From: Lysobacter sp. TY2-98
Lineage (GTDB): Bacteria > Pseudomonadota > Gammaproteobacteria > Xanthomonadales > Xanthomonadaceae
Direction: 5' to 3'
DNA length: 64,000 nucleotides
NCBI RefSeq assembly: GCF_003367355.1
Contig: NZ_CP031413.1
Location: 1,406,921 to 1,470,920 of the forward strand
The position numbers and the translations under genes were made by a program. The notes beneath the pieces were generated by a model that saw nothing but the letters and a program-made list of their open reading frames with translations, had not been told where the DNA came from and did no database searches. Below, one piece after another: positions 1-7,979 of the stretch (position 1 is the stretch's first letter; each line of letters begins with the position of its first letter).

Positions 1-20
1 GGCTGTGCGACACTTCGAGC

Positions 21-821
21 ATGACGCTTGCTCTCGTGATCGCCTCCGTCCTCCTCTACCTCCTCGCGACCGGCATGCTGGCCGCGGCGCTGCGCGTCGA
101 TCCGTCGTCGCCAGCGGACGGTTGGCGCGTGCCATCGGCGCTCGCGCTCGCCCTGCACGCGGCCACGCACATCGTCGCGTGGACCGAGGTGCATGGTCCG
201 GACCTACATTTCTTCGCCGCGCTCTCCCTGGTTGGGCTCGGCATGGCCGCGATGACCACGTTCGTGGCGCGCCGCGAGCGGGTGGCCGCGCTCGCGATCG
301 TCGCGCTACCGCTCGCCGCCGCGATGCTCGTCGCGTATCGCGCGTACGGGCACTCCAGGTCGATGGCGCTGGACTGGCAGCAGCAACTGCACGCAGCCCT
401 GGCGCTGCTCGCCTACGCGACCCTGGCGGTCGCCGCGCTGCTGGCGGTGACGCTGTGGGCGCAGGAACGGGCGCTTCGACGCCGCGAATTCCATGGCTGG
501 CGCCGCGCGCTGCCGCCGCTGATCCAGCTCGAATCGCTGATGTTCCGCACGATCGCGGTCGGTTTCGCCCTGCTGACGGCCACCCTGCTGACCGGCGTGC
601 TGTTCGTCCAGAACCTGTTCGCCCAACACCTGGTGCACAAGACGGTGCTGAGCCTGCTGTCCTGGCTCGCATTCGGCGCGCTGCTCTACGGCCGCCGTCG
701 CCAAGGCTGGCGAGGCGCAAAAGCCGTCCGCTGGACGCTGGCCGCCATGGCCCTGCTGGTGCTCGCCTACTTCGGCAGCAAGGCCGTCCTCGAGCTGATC
801 CTTCACCGCGCGGTCGTCTGA
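21..821 (+). CDS. ypjD: Inner membrane protein, YpjD/CcsA (cytochrome c assembly) family
   Basis: Predicted polytopic inner membrane protein of 266 aa. It has about eight hydrophobic segments separated by short loops, starting at residue 2 and ending near residue 262. The length and the paired histidines in the second half (QHLVHKTVLSLLSW and LILHRAVV) fit the CcsA/YpjD family, whose CcsA members handle haem in cytochrome c maturation. YpjD itself has no settled function. In gammaproteobacteria this gene usually sits beside ffh, which would lie just left of the window; that part is inference. The ATG at 21 gives the first hydrophobic helix immediately, as expected for the family. The longer ORF starting at 5 in another frame is a shadow. 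Confidence 0.8.
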   Translation: MTLALVIASVLLYLLATGMLAAALRVDPSSPADGWRVPSALALALHAATHIVAWTEVHGPDLHFFAALSLVGLGMAAMTTFVARRERVAALAIVALPLAAAMLVAYRAYGHSRSMALDWQQQLHAALALLAYATLAVAALLAVTLWAQERALRRREFHGWRRALPPLIQLESLMFRTIAVGFALLTATLLTGVLFVQNLFAQHLVHKTVLSLLSWLAFGALLYGRRRQGWRGAKAVRWTLAAMALLVLAYFGSKAVLELILHRAVV

Positions 822-859
822 CCGTTCGCCGGGGGGAATGCTGGCCGACTATCTGTCGA

Positions 860-901
860 CGCAATAATTGCATTGACAACTATTGCGCGCGCATCTAAAG
901 T
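860..901 (+). promoter_or_regulatory. Sigma70-like promoter with overlapping MarR-type operator
   Basis: A consensus -35 TTGACA lies at 873-878, followed by a 17 bp spacer and TAAAGT at 896-901 as the -10. Inverted repeats overlap it. CGCAATA at 860-866 pairs with TATTGCG at 881-887, and GCAATAATTGC at 861-871 is itself palindromic. Such AT-rich palindromes over the promoter are typical operators for autoregulating MarR repressors. The arrangement puts the ATG at 883 inside the promoter, so translation of the regulator should begin at 910. Confidence 0.7.
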
Positions 902-909
902 ACGCCGCC

Positions 910-1362
910 ATGACGAACTCCCCCACCTGCAACGGCTCCTCGCTGGGGCTGATGTTCCGGCAGGTCCGCGACGCGATGTGGGCCCGCATGGAACGCGAGC
1001 TTGCGGCCGCCGGTCATGACCTGACCTTCAGCCAGTACATCACCCTCAAGACCCTCGGAAACGAGGGCCGCGCGGGCGTCAGCGAACTCGCCCGCGCCGC
1101 GCAGCTGCATCCGGGCGCGATGACCCGGCTGCTCGACAAGCTCGAAGCGCAGGGCCTGGTGGCGCGCGTCGCCGATCCACAGGACCGCCGCGCGCTCCAC
1201 GTCGACCTCACCGACAGCGGCCGCGCACTGTGGACGGCGGTCAGCGACTGCGGACGCCGTGTACACGCGCGCGCCATGCAGGGTCTGGACGATGCGGAAC
1301 AGGCGCATCTCATGAACCTGCTGGTTCGCGTCCGCGACAACCTTTCTTCCGATCTCGACTGA
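910..1362 (+). CDS. MarR/EmrR-family transcriptional repressor of the efflux operon
   Basis: A 150-residue winged-helix regulator. The HTH runs through GVSELARAAQLHPGAMTRLL and is followed by the wing DPQDRRALHVDLTDSGR, both characteristic of MarR proteins. N- and C-terminal helices would form the dimer interface. It is the first gene of an operon with the outer membrane factor only one base downstream, so it most likely represses the efflux genes and itself and is released by a small phenolic or drug-like ligand. The start at 910 is preferred over the in-frame ATG at 883 because the latter falls within the promoter spacer. The ligand is unknown. Confidence 0.88.
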   Translation: MTNSPTCNGSSLGLMFRQVRDAMWARMERELAAAGHDLTFSQYITLKTLGNEGRAGVSELARAAQLHPGAMTRLLDKLEAQGLVARVADPQDRRALHVDLTDSGRALWTAVSDCGRRVHARAMQGLDDAEQAHLMNLLVRVRDNLSSDLD

Positions 1363-1363
1363 C

Positions 1364-2839
1364 ATGACCCCACGTTCCGTCGCGCCGACGACCCGGCGCC
1401 TCGCACCGTTATTCCTCGCGCTCGCACTCGCGGGCTGCGCCAGCATGCGCGGGCTCGAACCGAAGGAGCATCCAATGGATGCGAACGCGGTGGCCGCGTC
1501 GAAGACATTGGCCGACGCCGGCACCATCGCGCCGCTCGCGCGCGACTGGTGGCGCGTGTTCGGTGATCCGCAGCTCGACGCACTCGTCGACGAAGCGCTC
1601 GCCGGCCAGCCCAGCCTCGCCGCCGCCGACGCGCGCGTCCGCCAGGCCGCCGCGCAGGCGGGGCTTGCCGATGCCGCGCGCAAGCCGACCGTCGGTGCGA
1701 CCGCGCAGTACTCCGGCTTGCAGATCCCGACGACCGTGGCACCCGATCCCCTCGGCGGCCACTACACCGGCGTGTTCCTGCTCGGCCTCAACATCAAGTG
1801 GCCGATCGACGTCTGGGGCGGTGATCGCGCGCGCTACGAAGCGGCGATCGGTCAACTTCGTGCGACGGAAGTCGACGCACAGTCCGCACGCCTGACGCTC
1901 GCGTCGAACATCACCCGCGCCTACGTCGGCCTCGCGCAGGCATACGACGCGCTCGACGTCGCGCACAACGAGAAGGCGCGCTCGCAGAAGCTGCTTGGCC
2001 TCGGCCAGCAGCGCGTCAAGGCGGGCATCGACAATGCGATGCAGCTGCGCAACGCCGAATCGCTGGTCGCGTCGTCCAACCAGCAGGCCCAAGCGGCGCA
2101 ACAGCAGATCGATGCGTCCAAGCACGCGATCGCCGCACTGCTCGGCAAGGGTCCGGATCGCGGCGACGCGATCACACGTCCGCAGCTCAGGGCCGCGACG
2201 GCGCCGGGCGCTCCGAGCGTGATTCCCAGTGAACTGCTCGGCGCGCGTCCCGACGTCGTGGCCGCGCGTTGGCGTGCCGAAGCGGCGAGCCGCAACATCC
2301 GCGCGGCCAAGACGCAGTTTTATCCGTCGGTCAATCTGTCTGCGCTGGTCGGCCTCGCTGCGGTGAGCCTCGGCGACCTGTTCTCGAGCAACGCGTTGCT
2401 GACGCAGGGCGGCCCGGCGATTTCGCTGCCGATCTTCGACGGCGGACGCCTGCGCGCGAACCTGTCGAAGTCCGATGCGGACTATGACCTCGCCGTCGCC
2501 GCGTACAACGGCAGCCTCGTCACCGGCGCGCGCGAAGTCGCCGACGCGCTCACCAACGCACGCGCGCTCGACGCGCAGATCGCTTCGGTGCGCCAGGCGC
2601 GCGATGCCGCACAGTCCGCGCTCTCGCTTGCGAACGCGCGCTACAACGCCGGACTGTCGACGCAGATCGACGTGCTCAATGCACAACGTCCGCTGCTGCT
2701 GCTCGACCAGCAACTCGCCGCGCTGCGCGCGCAACGCCTCCTCGCCGTGGTCGACCTCGACCAGGCGCTCGGTGGCGGCCTCGCGCTCACCGCGCCCTCT
2801 TCCGATTCCATCTCCGATTCCGCGACCGCCACCCGATGA
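1364..2839 (+). CDS. Outer membrane efflux lipoprotein, NodT/OprM (TolC-like) family
   Basis: Outer membrane channel component of the tripartite efflux pump, 491 aa. The N-terminus carries a lipoprotein signal with lipobox LAGC, so Cys25 should be acylated. The rest shows the duplicated outer membrane efflux protein repeat, with alternating long helices rich in Ala/Gln and the typical LGARPDVVAARWRAEAASRN and GLSTQIDVLNAQRPL stretches. The gene starts one base after the MarR stop and overlaps the adaptor gene by four bases (ATGA), so it is translated with them. NodT-type factors pair with either RND or MFS pumps; here the neighbours point to a DHA2 permease. Confidence 0.92.
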   Translation: MTPRSVAPTTRRLAPLFLALALAGCASMRGLEPKEHPMDANAVAASKTLADAGTIAPLARDWWRVFGDPQLDALVDEALAGQPSLAAADARVRQAAAQAGLADAARKPTVGATAQYSGLQIPTTVAPDPLGGHYTGVFLLGLNIKWPIDVWGGDRARYEAAIGQLRATEVDAQSARLTLASNITRAYVGLAQAYDALDVAHNEKARSQKLLGLGQQRVKAGIDNAMQLRNAESLVASSNQQAQAAQQQIDASKHAIAALLGKGPDRGDAITRPQLRAATAPGAPSVIPSELLGARPDVVAARWRAEAASRNIRAAKTQFYPSVNLSALVGLAAVSLGDLFSSNALLTQGGPAISLPIFDGGRLRANLSKSDADYDLAVAAYNGSLVTGAREVADALTNARALDAQIASVRQARDAAQSALSLANARYNAGLSTQIDVLNAQRPLLLLDQQLAALRAQRLLAVVDLDQALGGGLALTAPSSDSISDSATATR

Positions 2840-4017
2840 GCACGCCTACCACCGCCACCGCAGAACCCGCACCCGTGAAGAGCAGCAAGCGCCGCCGCGC
2901 GCTGGCGATCCTCGCGCTCGTCGTGATCGTCGCCGGCGTCGCCTGGCTGCTCTATCACTTCCTCGTCGGCCGCTGGCACGAGGAGACCGACGATGCCTAC
3001 GCGCAGGGCAACATCGTCACCATCACGCCGCAGACCGTCGGCACCGTTACCGGCATCACCGCCGACGACGGCATGCGCGTCGAAGCGGGCCAGGTACTCG
3101 TGCAGCTCGACGCCACGGATGCGCAGGTGGCCTACGACCAGGCCATCGCGAACCTCGCGAACACCGTTCGCACGGTGCGCGGCCTGTACAGCAGCGTGAG
3201 TTCGTCGGAAGCCGAAATCCGCGCGCGCGAAGTCGCGATCGCCAAGCTGCGTGCGGACGTCGCGCGTCGTAGCGGGCTCGTCGCGACCGGTGCGGTGTCG
3301 GCCGAAGAGCTGGCGCATGCGCGTGACGACCTCGCGTCCGCCGAGGCCGCACTCGCCACGTCGCGCGGCAACCTGTCGCGAAACCGCGCGCTGGTCGACG
3401 CCACCACCGTGCAGAACCAGCCCCAGGTGCAGGCTGCGGCCGCGCAGGTGCGCTCGGCGTATCTCGCACTGCAGCGCGGTGCGATCGTCGCACCGGTCAC
3501 CGGTTACGTCGCCAAGCGCAGCGTGCAGCTGGGCCAGCGCGTGCAGCCGGGCCAGACGCTCATGACGGTGATTCCGCTCGAGCAGGTCTGGGTCGAGGCG
3601 AACTTCAAGGAAACCCAGCTGGCGAAGATGCGCATCGGCCAACCGGTCGAACTGCATTCGGATCTGTACGGCAAGGACGTGACGTTCAACGGCCGTCTGT
3701 CCAGCCTCGGCCTCGGCACGGGCAGTGCGTTCTCGCTGCTGCCGGCGCAGAACGCCAGCGGCAACTGGATCAAGATCGTGCAGCGCGTACCCGTGCGCAT
3801 CGAAGTGCCGCGCGACCAGCTGGTCAAGCATCCGCTGCGCATCGGCCTGTCGATGAGCGCCGATGTCGACATGCACGACCAGTCGGGCGCGGTACTCGCG
3901 AGTGCACCGCCGCAGAAGCCGCTGTTCACCACGTCGGCGTACGAGCGTCAGATGCAGACGGCGCAGGACCGTATCGACCAGGTGATCCGCGAAAACCTGT
4001 CCGGTCGCAACGGCTGA
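2836..4017 (+). CDS. HlyD/EmrA-family periplasmic adaptor
   Basis: Membrane fusion protein of 393 aa linking the inner membrane permease to the outer membrane channel. One transmembrane helix sits at about residues 20-42, after a short basic cytoplasmic tail. A biotinyl-lipoyl-like half motif follows (EETDDAYAQGNIVTITPQ), then a long alpha-helical hairpin at roughly 90-200, the second lipoyl half (GAIVAPVTGYVAKRSVQLGQ) and a beta-barrel domain. This order is diagnostic of EmrA-type HlyD adaptors. The ATGA overlap with the upstream gene implies translational coupling. Substrate is unknown; EmrAB homologues expel hydrophobic drugs and uncouplers. Confidence 0.92.
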   Translation: MSTPTTATAEPAPVKSSKRRRALAILALVVIVAGVAWLLYHFLVGRWHEETDDAYAQGNIVTITPQTVGTVTGITADDGMRVEAGQVLVQLDATDAQVAYDQAIANLANTVRTVRGLYSSVSSSEAEIRAREVAIAKLRADVARRSGLVATGAVSAEELAHARDDLASAEAALATSRGNLSRNRALVDATTVQNQPQVQAAAAQVRSAYLALQRGAIVAPVTGYVAKRSVQLGQRVQPGQTLMTVIPLEQVWVEANFKETQLAKMRIGQPVELHSDLYGKDVTFNGRLSSLGLGTGSAFSLLPAQNASGNWIKIVQRVPVRIEVPRDQLVKHPLRIGLSMSADVDMHDQSGAVLASAPPQKPLFTTSAYERQMQTAQDRIDQVIRENLSGRNG

Positions 4018-4033
4018 TCCGGGAATCACGTCG

Positions 4034-4387
4034 ATGCGCTTCACCCTGGTCCCGAAGGTGTTCTTCGACACGCTCGAACAGGGCTTCGACCTCTTCGTCG
4101 ACGCCCTCCGGTTCGAGGTGAAGTACCAGGACGACGGCTTCGCCGTCGTCGAGCGCAACGGCGCGAAGGCCTACATCGTCGCGAGCCCGGAGTTCGCGGC
4201 GAAGGACCGACCGGAAATCGCCATCGAAACCGATGCGATCGACGCACTCCATGCCGACATCGCCGCGCGCCGCCGCGACCTGCTGCATCCGAATCTTCCC
4301 GATGTGACGCTCCGCCCGTGGGGCGCGCGCGAATTCGCGCTGCGCGACGCCACCGACGTCTGCATCGTCTTCCGGCAGTTCGACTGA
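4034..4387 (+). CDS. VOC (glyoxalase/bleomycin resistance-like) superfamily protein
   Basis: A 117-residue protein with the beta-alpha-beta-beta-beta arrangement of the vicinal oxygen chelate fold, including the late LRPWGAREFALRDATDV segment typical of this superfamily. It has no histidine or glutamate pattern resembling glyoxalase I metal ligands, so it may bind a ligand rather than catalyse, as drug-sequestering bleomycin-resistance-type proteins do. It lies 16 bases after the adaptor gene and 30 bases before the permease gene, inside the efflux operon. A role in binding the exported compound is plausible but is inference. Confidence 0.75.
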   Translation: MRFTLVPKVFFDTLEQGFDLFVDALRFEVKYQDDGFAVVERNGAKAYIVASPEFAAKDRPEIAIETDAIDALHADIAARRRDLLHPNLPDVTLRPWGAREFALRDATDVCIVFRQFD

Positions 4388-4417
4388 GCTGCCGCCGCAC
4401 CCGCATCCGAAGGCTCC

Positions 4418-5968
4418 ATGGCTGCTGCCCCTCCCGCCCCCGCGAACAGCTTCCGCCCCCCGAACATGGCGCTGACGACGCTGGGCCTCGCGCTCGCGTC
4501 GTTCATGCAGGTGCTCGACACGACGATCGCGAACGTGTCGCTGCCCACCATCGCCGGCAACCTCGGCGCGAGCTCGAACCAGGCGACGTGGGTGATCACG
4601 TCGTTCGCGGTCAGCAACGCGATCGCGCTGCCGCTCACCGGCTACCTCACCCGACGTTTCGGTGAGCTGCGCCTGTTCACGCTGGCGACGCTCGCGTTCG
4701 TCGTCGCGTCGCTGCTGTGCGGCCTCGCGCACTCGATGGGCTTCCTCGTGTTCGCCCGCGCGCTGCAGGGTTTCGTCTGCGGTCCGATGTATCCGGTCAC
4801 GCAGGCGCTGCTGCTGTCGATCTATCCACCACAGAAACGTGGACAGGCGATCGCGTTGCTGGCGATGGTCACCGTCGTCGCGCCGATCGCAGGCCCGATC
4901 CTCGGCGGCTGGATCACGGACAACTACAGCTGGCAGTGGATCTTCTTCATCAACGTGCCGATCGGCATCTTCTCCAGCTTCGTCGTCGGCCGTCAGCTCA
5001 AGGGACGACCGGAGCGACTCGAGAAGCCGAAGATGGACTACATCGGCCTCGCGACGCTGGTGCTCGGCGTCGGCGCACTGCAGACGCTGCTCGATCTCGG
5101 CAACGACGAGGACTGGTTCAACTCGACGCGCATCGTGATCCTCGCGATCGTTGCGGCGATCTCGCTGATCGTGTTCGTGATCTGGGAGCTGACGGACAAG
5201 GATCCGATCGTCAACCTGCGCCTGTTCCGCCACCGCAACTTCAGCGCGGGCACCGCGGCGATGGTCGTGGCGTACGCGGCGTTCTTCAGCGTCGGCCTGC
5301 TGGTGCCGCTGTGGCTGCAGCGCAACCTCGGTTACACGGCGATCTGGGCCGGCTTCGCGAGTGCGCCCATCGGCATATTGCCCGTGATCCTGACGCCATT
5401 CGTGGGCAAGTACGCCACGCGTTTCGACCTGCGCATCCTCGCCAGCTTCGCGTTCGTGGTCATGGCGGGCACCAGCTTCATCCGCTCGCACTTCAATCTC
5501 GACGTCGACTTCCAGCGCGTCGCGATGGTGCAGTTGTGGCAGGGACTCGGCGTCGCCCTGTTCTTCATGCCCGTGTTGACGATCCTGCTGTCGGATCTCG
5601 AACCGCACGAGATCGCCGCAGGCTCCGGCCTTGCGACGTTCATGCGAACACTGGGCGGCAGCTTTGCCGCTTCACTCACGACGTGGGCCTGGAACCAGCG
5701 CGGCACGATCCACCACGCGCACCTGACCGAAAGCATCAACGCCTACGACCCGGCGATCCGACAGACCGTCGAACGACTCGGCCAGGGCGATCTCCAGCGC
5801 GGTGCGTTCGTACTTGATCGCATGATCCAGCAACAGGCGGTGCAGATCGGCTTCAACGAGATCTTCCACGTGCTGGGCATCGTGTTCCTCGTGGTGATCA
5901 CGTTCGTCTGGGTCGCGAAACCCCCGTTCGCGGCGAAGATCGGCGGTGCCGCGGCGGGCGGACACTGA
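4418..5968 (+). CDS. DHA2-family drug:H+ antiporter (EmrB/QacA type)
   Basis: Inner membrane permease of 516 aa with about fourteen hydrophobic segments, matching the 14-helix DHA2 group of the major facilitator superfamily. The family motif LDTTIANVSLPTIAGNL is present in helix 1, and motif C (APIAGPILGGWITDNYSWQW) in helix 5 marks an antiporter. With the preceding adaptor and outer membrane factor it makes a complete EmrAB-TolC-like pump spanning both membranes. It is the last gene of the MarR-led operon, and a strong terminator follows it. Confidence 0.93.
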   Translation: MAAAPPAPANSFRPPNMALTTLGLALASFMQVLDTTIANVSLPTIAGNLGASSNQATWVITSFAVSNAIALPLTGYLTRRFGELRLFTLATLAFVVASLLCGLAHSMGFLVFARALQGFVCGPMYPVTQALLLSIYPPQKRGQAIALLAMVTVVAPIAGPILGGWITDNYSWQWIFFINVPIGIFSSFVVGRQLKGRPERLEKPKMDYIGLATLVLGVGALQTLLDLGNDEDWFNSTRIVILAIVAAISLIVFVIWELTDKDPIVNLRLFRHRNFSAGTAAMVVAYAAFFSVGLLVPLWLQRNLGYTAIWAGFASAPIGILPVILTPFVGKYATRFDLRILASFAFVVMAGTSFIRSHFNLDVDFQRVAMVQLWQGLGVALFFMPVLTILLSDLEPHEIAAGSGLATFMRTLGGSFAASLTTWAWNQRGTIHHAHLTESINAYDPAIRQTVERLGQGDLQRGAFVLDRMIQQQAVQIGFNEIFHVLGIVFLVVITFVWVAKPPFAAKIGGAAAGGH

Positions 5969-5979
5969 CGAGCGGAACG

Positions 5980-6008
5980 AAGAAGCCGGCTTTCGCCGGC
6001 TTCTTTTT
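5980..6008 (+). terminator. Rho-independent terminator of the efflux operon
   Basis: Perfect 11 bp stem, AAGAAGCCGGC pairing with GCCGGCTTCTT, closed by a TTTC loop and followed by a T run. It starts 12 bases after the permease stop codon. Its A-rich left side may also stop transcripts arriving from the DUF805 gene on the other strand. Confidence 0.88.
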
Positions 6009-6027
6009 GGAAGCACCTTTTTTTGCC

Positions 6028-6417
6028 TCAATGCCCCGGTTCACCAACCTTCGGGTCGGGGCCGTAGCGGTTCGCACCGTACGTGCCTTCCATGCACAGC
6101 ATCACCAGCACGATCAGGCCGCCGATCGACGGGATCAGGTTGAGCAGCACCAGCCACCCCGACTTGTCCTGATCGTGGAAGCGGCGCGCCTGCACGGCGA
6201 GGCTGGGCACGATGAGCGCGAGGCTCACCAGCACCACCACGATGATCGACACGATGCCGATCCCACTCATGCTGCCGTCCCCGTTGCGCGTCGCAAGAAT
6301 CGCGGCGATGCATAGCGGCACCATTACGATCAGCAGCAAGGTATGGAACAGCACGAACATCCAGTACTCCTTGCGCCGCGAGCGGCCCGAGAAGTCGGCG
6401 TAACGTCTAAGCGGCAT
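6028..6417 (-). CDS. DUF805 family membrane protein
   Basis: Small inner membrane protein of 129 aa. It opens with the DUF805 hallmark, YADFSGRSRRKEYWMFVLF, followed by three to four transmembrane helices and the RRFHDQDKSGW motif between helices that defines the family. The C-terminal loop ends with GTYGANRYGPDP, also typical. Homologues (YhaH, YhaI) have no firmly established function. It is a single gene between the efflux operon terminator and radA, transcribed leftwards. Confidence 0.88.
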   Translation of the reverse strand: MPLRRYADFSGRSRRKEYWMFVLFHTLLLIVMVPLCIAAILATRNGDGSMSGIGIVSIIVVVLVSLALIVPSLAVQARRFHDQDKSGWLVLLNLIPSIGGLIVLVMLCMEGTYGANRYGPDPKVGEPGH

Positions 6418-6500
6418 CTACATCCAGTCCATCGAGCCCTCCCCGGCTCATCGAGTTGGATGGATGGTCGCACGCGCGCGGCGCGCGCCCAAGCGCCCGC

Positions 6501-7907
6501 TCAGGCGTGTTCGAGCGCGTCTGCGAGGCGCTCCACGGCGATGACCCCCATTCCGGCCACCTTCCCGGACTTCGGCGCATTCGCCTTCGGCACGATCGCG
6601 CGCTTGAAGCCGTGCGTCGCCGCCTCCTTCAGGCGCTCGTCGCCGTTCGGCACCGGGCGGATCTCGCCGGACAGGCCGACTTCGCCGAAGGCGACGGTGT
6701 GCTCGCCCAGCGGACGGTCGCGCAGCGAGGACAACACCGCGAGCAGCAACGGTAGATCGACCGCCGTCTCCTGCACGCGGATGCCACCGACCACGTTGAC
6801 GAAGACGTCCTGATCGCCCACTGCGACCCCGCCGTGGCGATGCAGCACGGCCAGCAACATCGCAAGACGATTGCCTTCCATGCCGACCGCAACACGACGC
6901 GGATTCGACAGCGGCGACTGATCGACCAGCGCCTGCACTTCGACCATCAGCGGGCGCGTTCCTTCGCGCGTCACCATCACGCAGCTGCCCGGCTGCGCCT
7001 CGCGACTGCCGGACAGGAAGATCGCCGAAGGATTCGGGACTTCGCGCAGCCCCTTGTCGCCCATCGCGAACACGCCAAGCTCGTTGACCGCGCCGAAGCG
7101 GTTCTTGAATGCGCGCAGCACACGGAAACGGCTGCCGGATTCGCCTTCGAAATACAGCACCGCGTCGACCATGTGCTCGAGCACGCGCGGACCGGCGATG
7201 CCGCCTTCCTTGGTGACGTGCCCGACGAGGAACACCGCCGTGCCTGTCTCTTTCGCGTAACGCACCAGACGCGCCGCACTCTCGCGCACCTGACTGACCG
7301 AGCCGGGCGCCGCGGTGAGCGTCTCCGTCCACAGCGTCTGGATCGAGTCGGCGACGATCAGCCTCGGCCCCATCGGCGCCGCCTGTTCGAGGATGCGTTC
7401 GATGCAGGTTTCGGCCAGCGCGTGCACGCCATCGAGCGGCAATCCGAGGCGAACCGCGCGGCCCGCGACCTGAGCCAACGATTCTTCGCCGGTGACGTAC
7501 AGGCCCGGCATCGTCTGCGCCATCTGCGTGACGGCCTGCAGCAGCAGCGTCGACTTGCCGATGCCCGGATCGCCACCGACCAGCACCACCGAGCCGTGCA
7601 CCAGCCCGCCGCCGAGCACGCGATCGAATTCGCTGATCCGGGTCGTCTCGCGCGATTCCTCGGAAACCGTGACGTCCTTGAGCGCAGTGATCGCCGGCGG
7701 ATCGACCTTGCCCGCCCAGCCGCTGCGGCGGCTCTGCGCGACGCCGGCCTTCTCGGTCATCGCCGGTTCGAGCGCGATCTCGCTGAGCGTGTTCCAGCGC
7801 CCGCAGTCGGTGCATTGCCCCTGCCACTTGCTGTGCTCGGAGCCGCACCCCGCACAGACGTAGGCCGTGGCGCGGCGCGCACTGGATTTTCCGGACTTCC
7901 CGATCAT
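6501..7907 (-). CDS. radA: DNA repair ATPase RadA (Sms)
   Basis: RecA-like branch migration factor of 468 aa. It has an N-terminal C4 zinc finger (CAGC, then CTDC near residues 18-35), a Walker A box GGDPGIGKSTLL, the RadA-specific KNRFG motif (KNRFGAVNELGVFAM) and a C-terminal Lon-protease-like domain. It processes recombination intermediates alongside RecA. The start at 7907 is chosen over an upstream ATG because it has a GGGAGGG ribosome binding site and yields the normal RadA N-terminus directly before the zinc finger. Length matches the family. Confidence 0.95.
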   Translation of the reverse strand: MIGKSGKSSARRATAYVCAGCGSEHSKWQGQCTDCGRWNTLSEIALEPAMTEKAGVAQSRRSGWAGKVDPPAITALKDVTVSEESRETTRISEFDRVLGGGLVHGSVVLVGGDPGIGKSTLLLQAVTQMAQTMPGLYVTGEESLAQVAGRAVRLGLPLDGVHALAETCIERILEQAAPMGPRLIVADSIQTLWTETLTAAPGSVSQVRESAARLVRYAKETGTAVFLVGHVTKEGGIAGPRVLEHMVDAVLYFEGESGSRFRVLRAFKNRFGAVNELGVFAMGDKGLREVPNPSAIFLSGSREAQPGSCVMVTREGTRPLMVEVQALVDQSPLSNPRRVAVGMEGNRLAMLLAVLHRHGGVAVGDQDVFVNVVGGIRVQETAVDLPLLLAVLSSLRDRPLGEHTVAFGEVGLSGEIRPVPNGDERLKEAATHGFKRAIVPKANAPKSGKVAGMGVIAVERLADALEHA

Positions 7908-7979
7908 CGAACCCTCCCGTATCGCGGAAGGGTAAACGCGGCAGGTCGCAGGCGCTAAGACCCGCGTCACTGGCGTCGC

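Noticed and set aside
1409-2734. Long ORF antisense to the outer membrane factor gene (441 codons)
   Set aside because: Such long antisense ORFs are common in DNA this rich in GC. This one is Arg-rich, has no ribosome binding site and lies over a clear gene.
3926-5608. Long antisense ORF across the VOC and permease genes (560 codons)
   Set aside because: The product is dominated by Arg, Glu, Asp and His, which is the shadow of membrane-protein codons; it crosses three real genes.
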